A stretch of 64,000 nucleotides of DNA, taken from assembly GCF_045038035.1 (NCBI RefSeq), contig NZ_CP173427.1, forward strand, positions 4,774,001-4,838,000, given 5' to 3'. The notes under the pieces are model-generated. The model did no database searches. It saw nothing but the letters and a program-made list of their open reading frames with translations, and was not told where the DNA came from. Origin of the DNA: Paenibacillus_F chitinolyticus_A (GTDB lineage Bacteria; Bacillota; Bacilli; Paenibacillales; NBRC-103111). The first letter of the stretch is position 1; each line of letters opens with the position of its first letter. Below, piece by piece: positions 59,367 to 64,000 of this stretch. The position numbers were made by a program, and so were the translations under genes.

Positions 59367-60266
59367 TTATGACAGATTAGTAATTCTCACATAGTGGGAT
59401 AATTCGCGCGCTTTGCCGGGTTCGAGCGGAATTTCCGGGCAGGCGGCCCGCTCCAGCTCCGCGAGGCTGATTTTGCCCAGCATAAAATCGAGGAACGCGC
59501 CAATTTCACGTCGGTTGTGCTTCTCGTAAAAATAAGCATGGCTGCTGCGGATCAGCTGCTCGTAGGCGGCGCTCCTCGGATGCGCCAGGTGGACGTTGAC
59601 CGCTTCTTCCTCGTAGCGGAACTCGGCGCCCTTCCGAAAAGCGCGGTAGCCGAATTCGAAATGCTCGAAGCCCCACGCGCTGAACTTCTCGTCGAAGCCT
59701 CCGAGCCCCCGGTAAAGCCGCACGGGAACGCTTAAATTTCCGCTTAGGGCGGTAATCCAGGGCACCCTCGAATCCGTCCTGCCGTCCGGAGCGAAAAGAC
59801 GCCGGATCAGCCGGACGTATTGAGGCTGCCGGTCGTTCTTTTGCAGCCGGTAATTGTCCAGCACCTTGTCCCGGTGTGCTCCCGGATCGGGCACGTACAT
59901 TTCACGGACCTGCCCGACCGTCAACCCTTCCCCCTGCGCGCAGTAGCGGTCAGCGTGCGCCTTGATAAAACCGGGCCTCGGCATGCGGTCGGCATCGTTG
60001 AATATGACCAGCCCGTCGCTTAAACGTTCCACGCCCGCATTTCGCGCCGCAGCCCGTCCGCCGTGCCTGATTTTGACATAATGGACAGGAAGAAGTCCCT
60101 TGTAGGCTTCGACTACCGATTCCACGGGTTCGGTGGAACCGTCGTCAACGACCCAGACGGAGCATTCGTTGTACGGCGGCGACTGCAGGCTGAACCCGTG
60201 CAGCGTCATGCTCAAGGCAAAAGCCTGGTTGTGCACCGGAATGACAACGGCGATAGGTACGCTCAT
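59367..60266 (-). CDS. Family 2 glycosyltransferase
   Basis: A 299-residue GT-A glycosyltransferase. Motifs: AVVIPVHNQ, VVDDGSTEP, GGRAAARNAGVERL, FNDADRM (DxD) and a galactosyltransferase-like SAWGFEHFEFGYR. It is the first gene of the 31-kb minus-strand run. The ATG at 60266 has GGAGC 7 nt upstream. It is divergent from the SRPBCC-PDZ gene at 60438; bases 60267-60437 should hold the promoters for both. Confidence 0.9.
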   Translation of the reverse strand: MSVPIAVVIPVHNQAFALSMTLHGFSLQSPPYNECSVWVVDDGSTEPVESVVEAYKGLLPVHYVKIRHGGRAAARNAGVERLSDGLVIFNDADRMPRPGFIKAHADRYCAQGEGLTVGQVREMYVPDPGAHRDKVLDNYRLQKNDRQPQYVRLIRRLFAPDGRTDSRVPWITALSGNLSVPVRLYRGLGGFDEKFSAWGFEHFEFGYRAFRKGAEFRYEEEAVNVHLAHPRSAAYEQLIRSSHAYFYEKHNRREIGAFLDFMLGKISLAELERAACPEIPLEPGKARELSHYVRITNLS

Positions 60267-60437
60267 GGAATCAGCTCCGAATCTGATGTCAGTCATCTGG
60301 CTTAGGTAACTCTACCTCCATCTTAAAGAAAGCGGCGCGCCTTTACTCGGGGACTATTGAGCGAAACGGTGCACAAAGAGCCGAGCCTTCCGTGCCCCTT
60401 CCCCTCATAATAAAACCTAAAAAGCCGAGGTGTTTGC

Positions 60438-61289
60438 ATGCTCACGAACGATCCGACCCGCACGGTAAATGCCGTGTATATCGAAGCGCCCATCGAACAG
60501 ATTTGGGACTGCTTATCCACCCCCAGCGGCTGGAACAGCTACTTGAGCGATATCGCCGCTTCCTCCGAATCCGCCGGTCCCTTCCGGGAGGGCGAAGAGA
60601 TCGAGCTGGTCATAGGCGAGCTGACGAATCATGCGTTATGTGCAGAAGTCATTGAATTCCGGCGGATTGCCCTGGAAGATCTTTTCAAAGCTCTTTTCCC
60701 CGACGGGTCCGAATGGACGTACCGGTTAAAGACGACGTTTTCCCTGGAACCGGTTGAACATATGGTCAAAGTTACGGTTGAGGTCGAAGGCTTTACGGAC
60801 GATGAAATGCTTCAGTGGGTACGCGAGGGAACGGAGGTCGGCTGGAGACAGTCGCTTTTTAACCTGAAATGCATGCTGGAGCTGGGCATCGATGTCCGGA
60901 ATAACATTTTCGGCTACCCGAGGCTGGGAATTTTCAATTACACGGCGTCCCCGGAGCAGCTCAAAGCGTTGAATGCCGAAGGCACGGGCGGCAATTATTT
61001 AAAAGAAGTCTTCCCGAACGGGCCCGCTGCGGCTTCGGGACTTCAGCCCGGCGACCTTCTGACCCATATCGGTGCGGAACCCGTTCCGACCTATTACCGC
61101 CTGGTAAAAGCCCTTTCCGGTCACTATGGCAAAAAAGAACCCGTCGAGCTTGCCTATATCCGCTGCGGCTCACGACGGACCGCCCGGGTTCACTTGTCGT
61201 ACGAAGACCAGTTCACCGGCCTCATCGATCCGACTTCCGTCTCGCTTGAAGAGGTCGCCGAAGACCGGAAAAGAAAAGCCCGCCTGTAG
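60438..61289 (+). CDS. SRPBCC domain-PDZ domain fusion protein (1)
   Basis: A 283-residue soluble protein. Residues 10-160 look like an SRPBCC/AHSA1 (START-like) ligand-binding fold (VNAVYIEAPIEQIWDCLSTPSGWNSYL; GTEVGWRQSLFNLKCMLE). Residues 180-265 are a PDZ-like domain (YLKEVFPNGPAAASGLQPGDLLTHIG). No signal peptide or protease domain. It is about 45% alike by eye to the protein at 61433 on the opposite strand. SRPBCC proteins bind hydrophobic small molecules, so a carrier or cyclase-like role for the product is possible. Confidence 0.8.
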   Translation: MLTNDPTRTVNAVYIEAPIEQIWDCLSTPSGWNSYLSDIAASSESAGPFREGEEIELVIGELTNHALCAEVIEFRRIALEDLFKALFPDGSEWTYRLKTTFSLEPVEHMVKVTVEVEGFTDDEMLQWVREGTEVGWRQSLFNLKCMLELGIDVRNNIFGYPRLGIFNYTASPEQLKALNAEGTGGNYLKEVFPNGPAAASGLQPGDLLTHIGAEPVPTYYRLVKALSGHYGKKEPVELAYIRCGSRRTARVHLSYEDQFTGLIDPTSVSLEEVAEDRKRKARL

Positions 61290-61387
61290 GGAAAGCGGCA
61301 TCCAAGCATCAAACCCGTATCACACGTAAGACCGGATGAAGCCGATCCGGCAACTGTAAACCCGGCGCACGCCCTTCGCGGAACAAA

Positions 61388-61429
61388 AAACATGCAGCCT
61401 CTCTCCCTAAGGAGCGAGGCTGCATGTTT
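61388..61429. terminator. Bidirectional terminator between the SRPBCC-PDZ genes
   Basis: The 14-bp stem AAACATGCAGCCTC / GAGGCTGCATGTTT lies just beyond the stop of the minus-strand copy and 100 bases after the plus-strand copy. Bases 61290-61387 hold no gene. Confidence 0.88.
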
Positions 61430-61432
61430 GCT

Positions 61433-62326
61433 TTACGTCTGTTCCTGTTTCCACAGGGAACCGGATGCGGAGCGCTGTCTGGCCAGCGTCTCTCTCTTCC
61501 TGCGAATGTCGTCGTAGGTTTCCATCTCCACATCGACAAGACCCGTAAACGTTTCTTCCATCGAAAGGAGAGCAGGTGTCTCTTTCCTTGCCCCATCCCG
61601 GATATATCCGATCCGGATGCGTTCTTTTTTATGATGATACGAAGAGATCACGCGCACGAACTCCGAATAATTCGGTGTCGGCTTTTCGTCGAAGGAGACG
61701 ATCACGTCTCCCTTCCGTAGGCCCGCAGCCGCAGCCGGACTGTTGGGGAATACCTCCATCAGGTAATTGCCTTCTCCCTCCGCCACCCCCGTATCCACGC
61801 TTAGCTCCGCGTTGACGGTGCAGTTGACCACGCCTAATCTAGGATAGCTGAACAGTTCGGCTCGCAGGTCCATCCCCAGCTCCACCACCGATTTCAGGTT
61901 CATCAGAGAGCGGCGCCAGCCCATTTCCAGACACTCCCGGAACCACTGTCCGTACCTATCCGTTTCGAAGCCCGTCACCTCCAGGTTCAGCTTAACGAAA
62001 GCCCCCTCCTGAGCAAGCGTAAAGCGGGTCTGCACGTCGAAACGGTCCGAGCGGCCGTCCGGCGCTATCGATTCATAACAGTCCCTTACGGCAAAAACTT
62101 CCCCGTACCGGGACTCGGTCACGACCGGGTGGTTAAGGATGTCCCCGTAGCACAAGGTATATACATCTCCTACGCGGATGTCTTTGGAGGAACCGGTCTT
62201 CTCCGCTGTATACGTTAAATAGGTGTTCATGCCTTCCGGCGTAGCGATGGAACGCCAAACCTCCGCAAGCGGAGCTTCCAGGTAAGTAACATTGATTGTC
62301 CGGTCAAGAGAGCAGGGTATCATCAT
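61433..62326 (-). CDS. SRPBCC domain-PDZ domain fusion protein (2)
   Basis: A 297-residue paralogue of the plus-strand protein at 60438 with the same domain order. The SRPBCC part begins INVTYLEAPLAEVWRSIATPEGMNTYL; the shared middle is ECLEMGWRRSLMNLKSVVELGMDLRAELFSYPRLGVVN; the PDZ part is YLMEVFPNSPAAAAGLRKGDVIVSFDEKP. It lies 40 bases after the FAD-dependent oxidoreductase gene on the same strand, so the two are probably co-transcribed. Confidence 0.8.
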   Translation of the reverse strand: MMIPCSLDRTINVTYLEAPLAEVWRSIATPEGMNTYLTYTAEKTGSSKDIRVGDVYTLCYGDILNHPVVTESRYGEVFAVRDCYESIAPDGRSDRFDVQTRFTLAQEGAFVKLNLEVTGFETDRYGQWFRECLEMGWRRSLMNLKSVVELGMDLRAELFSYPRLGVVNCTVNAELSVDTGVAEGEGNYLMEVFPNSPAAAAGLRKGDVIVSFDEKPTPNYSEFVRVISSYHHKKERIRIGYIRDGARKETPALLSMEETFTGLVDVEMETYDDIRRKRETLARQRSASGSLWKQEQT

Positions 62327-62366
62327 CGTTCTCCTTTTTCTATTGAATTTACAATTGAATTTACAA

Positions 62367-63536
62367 TTAACTGCGCGTCAGCAAGGCCATTACGTTTTCC
62401 GACCTGCCGCCCAGTTCCTTGACGAGTCCGGGGAACGTGCACAGCATCCGAAGTCTTTCCTCCCCTTCGTCGGACAACGGTTCAAACCGCCTGCGGAGGG
62501 TGACGAGCGAGTGCTCATACTGGGGACGGACCCGCCCGTGCAGCTTCTCTTCGTAAGAGGTCATCGCTTCCTGCCAGGTTTTGCGGCCTTCTTTGTACTC
62601 GCTCAGCTCCTGCGCCAAGTATTCGGCGCAGCAGACCGCGTTATCAATGCCGACGCCCGCGATCGGATGCAAATAGGCAGCCGCATCCCCTACGAGAGCC
62701 CATCCGTCGCCGTAGCATTGGCGGATATGACTGCCTAAAGGCCCGATTCCCCGGGGGCCCCCTTCCACCCGCATGCGCCGGAGCCGGGGCGCAAGCGTCC
62801 GGATTCCCTGAAGCTTCTCTCTGATCAGGGAGTTCAGCGAGTCCTTGTCGCCGGAGAGCCGAATCCGATCCGTCATGAGCGCAATACAGTGCATCGACCG
62901 GTCGATAGGATTGCACAGGACGACACTGTCGTCCTTCCAGTACCACTCGACAGCCGGAAGCGCTAGCGGCTCTATCTGCGAGGCGTAGACGTACGTCACG
63001 GCACAATGGTTGAGGGGCGTGCCTTCCAGCTGCCGGGCGCCCAGCAAACGGGCGGTCAGGGAGCGGGCTCCGTCCGCACCGATCACGACTTGTCCGTAAT
63101 AATTCCGGACCGTCCCGTCTTTGTGCGCGCACCGGAATCCGGAGGCCCGGCCATCCCCGTCAAGCAGCGGCCCGATCACCCGTGTTTCCGTAAGCAGCGT
63201 AACGGACGGATGCGACAATGCGCTGTCCAGCAGATACCGGTCCAGAAGCTCGCGCCTGAGCCCGATCACCCGCGAAGTCACGACCAGATCCGACTCGAAC
63301 ACACTCCCGTTCAAATCCACCCTCATCCGCGTTATGGCCGGAGCGCCCGAATTTTCCATCTTGTCCAGAATTCCCAGCCGTTCGTAAACGCCCGTCTCTC
63401 CGATAATATGAGTGGACAGGGCGGGACCGGGAGACGCATATTTGTCGATCAGCAAAACCCGGTAGCCTTGGCGGCCGAGAAAGCCCGCCAGCGAAGCGCC
63501 TGCGCACCTGGCCCCGGCGATTACAAAATCATACAT
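62367..63536 (-). CDS. FAD-dependent oxidoreductase/monooxygenase-like
   Basis: A 389-residue flavoprotein of the PHBH/geranylgeranyl reductase group. The FAD-binding loop is IAGARCAGASLAGFL at residues 6-20, then VVIGADGARS (GD-type motif) and WALVGDAAAYLHPIAGVGID (second FAD motif). It could hydroxylate or reduce a cluster intermediate. The ATG at 63536 is 10 nt from AAGGAG; an ATG 9 bases earlier is too close. Confidence 0.9.
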   Translation of the reverse strand: MYDFVIAGARCAGASLAGFLGRQGYRVLLIDKYASPGPALSTHIIGETGVYERLGILDKMENSGAPAITRMRVDLNGSVFESDLVVTSRVIGLRRELLDRYLLDSALSHPSVTLLTETRVIGPLLDGDGRASGFRCAHKDGTVRNYYGQVVIGADGARSLTARLLGARQLEGTPLNHCAVTYVYASQIEPLALPAVEWYWKDDSVVLCNPIDRSMHCIALMTDRIRLSGDKDSLNSLIREKLQGIRTLAPRLRRMRVEGGPRGIGPLGSHIRQCYGDGWALVGDAAAYLHPIAGVGIDNAVCCAEYLAQELSEYKEGRKTWQEAMTSYEEKLHGRVRPQYEHSLVTLRRRFEPLSDEGEERLRMLCTFPGLVKELGGRSENVMALLTRS

Positions 63537-63574
63537 GGACCGCATGCTCCTTATCCTTATGAAATGGATAAAGC

Positions 63575-63600
63575 CAAAGAGACCAGAACTGGTCTCTTTG
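63575..63600 (-). terminator. Terminator after the truncated last gene
   Basis: A perfect 12-bp stem CAAAGAGACCAG / CTGGTCTCTTTG with a 2-base spacer lies 20 bases past the stop at 63621 of the minus-strand gene. Confidence 0.75.
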
Positions 63601-63620
63601 ACACTTTATTCGTGCGGATA

Positions 63621-64000
63621 TTAGTTGGATTGGAGGCATCCGTACAGCGTGCCCACTTTATCGCCCTGCTCATCGAACAGAGGCACGACGCCGGCGGAGC
63701 GGAACGTAGCGTCTTGCGGGGGCAGGCCTGTGATGGTGCCTGTCATGTGGATCGGCTGCTCGTTGTGGAAGCTGCCTTCCGGAGTTTCAACGACCCAGTA
63801 CAGGAACGTTTCGGCTTCTACGCCGTCCGCGATTTTTTTGCCGAAAGGAATCTTGGCGGAACCTTTGATCGTTTCGCCTTGACCGTGCAGACCGCCGCGA
63901 ACGTGGATGCTTTGTCCAGGCCACAGGACAGCGGAAGTCGCCACGAGGTCGACGTTCTTGATTTCGATGTCGACCGTGACACCGGACTTCAGGCTGAATT
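63621..64000 (-). CDS. Partial gene, unrecognised beta-rich protein
   Basis: The C-terminal 125 residues of a protein whose frame runs open to the window edge, so the start is not seen. A GTG at 63944 is internal or alternative. The sequence (VDIEIKNVDLVATSAVLWPGQSIHV, GSFHNEQPIHMTGTITGLPPQ) is beta-strand-rich with no Cys motif, signal or membrane segment. No family recognised. It ends before the hairpin at 63575-63600. Confidence 0.65.
   Translation of the reverse strand, partial: FSLKSGVTVDIEIKNVDLVATSAVLWPGQSIHVRGGLHGQGETIKGSAKIPFGKKIADGVEAETFLYWVVETPEGSFHNEQPIHMTGTITGLPPQDATFRSAGVVPLFDEQGDKVGTLYGCLQSN

Noticed and set aside
61290..61387. Possible riboswitch between the SRPBCC-PDZ genes
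   Set aside because: The segment follows a stop codon, has no conserved box I could recognise, and no gene starts downstream on the plus strand.

Overview
The window looks like chromosomal DNA of a Paenibacillus-type, spore-forming Firmicute. The evidence is strong AGGAGG-type ribosome binding sites, a DUF3055 gene, a DUF350/glutathionylspermidine-synthase-like operon with an ECF-sigma-like promoter, an S24-type XRE repressor, high GC for a Firmicute, and overlapping ATGA/GTGA gene junctions. Genus is an inference. No rRNA, tRNA, CRISPR array, insertion sequence or phage block was seen.

Layout. (1) 0.2-1.0 kb: DUF3055 and a small gene on the plus strand. (2) 1.06-4.55 kb: a minus-strand operon of a small protein, a Ser-rich exported protein, a glutathionylspermidine-synthase-like ATP-grasp protein, a lipoprotein and a DUF350 membrane protein. 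(3) 4.8-14.5 kb: a compact minus-strand operon with an AraC regulator, a TPR-like protein, two intact ketosynthases flanking a Cys-less half-length ketosynthase-like protein, a ketoreductase, an ACP, and homologues of the three 'unknown' enediyne-cassette proteins UnbL (DUF1702), UnbV (ASPIC/CRTAC1) and UnbU (RnfD-like). There is no iterative enediyne PKS. (4) 14.7-18.9 kb: XRE/S24 repressor with twin operators, a Cys-rich small protein, a nucleotidyltransferase-HAD-kinase trio and a VOC protein. (5) 18.9-60.3 kb: a very large biosynthetic cluster, mostly one minus-strand gene run from 60.27 down to 29.46 kb. (6) 60.4-64 kb: two convergent SRPBCC-PDZ proteins, a FAD monooxygenase-like protein, and a gene cut by the window edge.

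How the large cluster may work (inference). It has no modular NRPS or PKS. Instead it has four free carrier proteins, each close to an activating enzyme or acyltransferase: a stand-alone adenylation enzyme whose pocket reads as glycine, a class-II aaRS-like amino acid:carrier ligase, an acyl ligase, and an FkbH-type protein. Four BtrH-like (butirosin) acyltransferase-fold proteins could move the carrier-bound acyl or aminoacyl groups onto a scaffold. Six PhyH-type Fe/2-oxoglutarate oxygenase domains, one fused to a peroxiredoxin, are interleaved with three near-identical-type O-carbamoyltransferases plus one divergent one. This suggests repeated hydroxylate-then-carbamoylate steps. Glycosyltransferases (GT1 and GT2 types), an aminotransferase, a methyltransferase, two hotdog dehydratase-like proteins, hydrolases, an M29 aminopeptidase and two half-size ABC exporters complete it. 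The product is unknown to me; a heavily carbamoylated, aminoacylated, glycosylated small molecule or peptide is the best reading.
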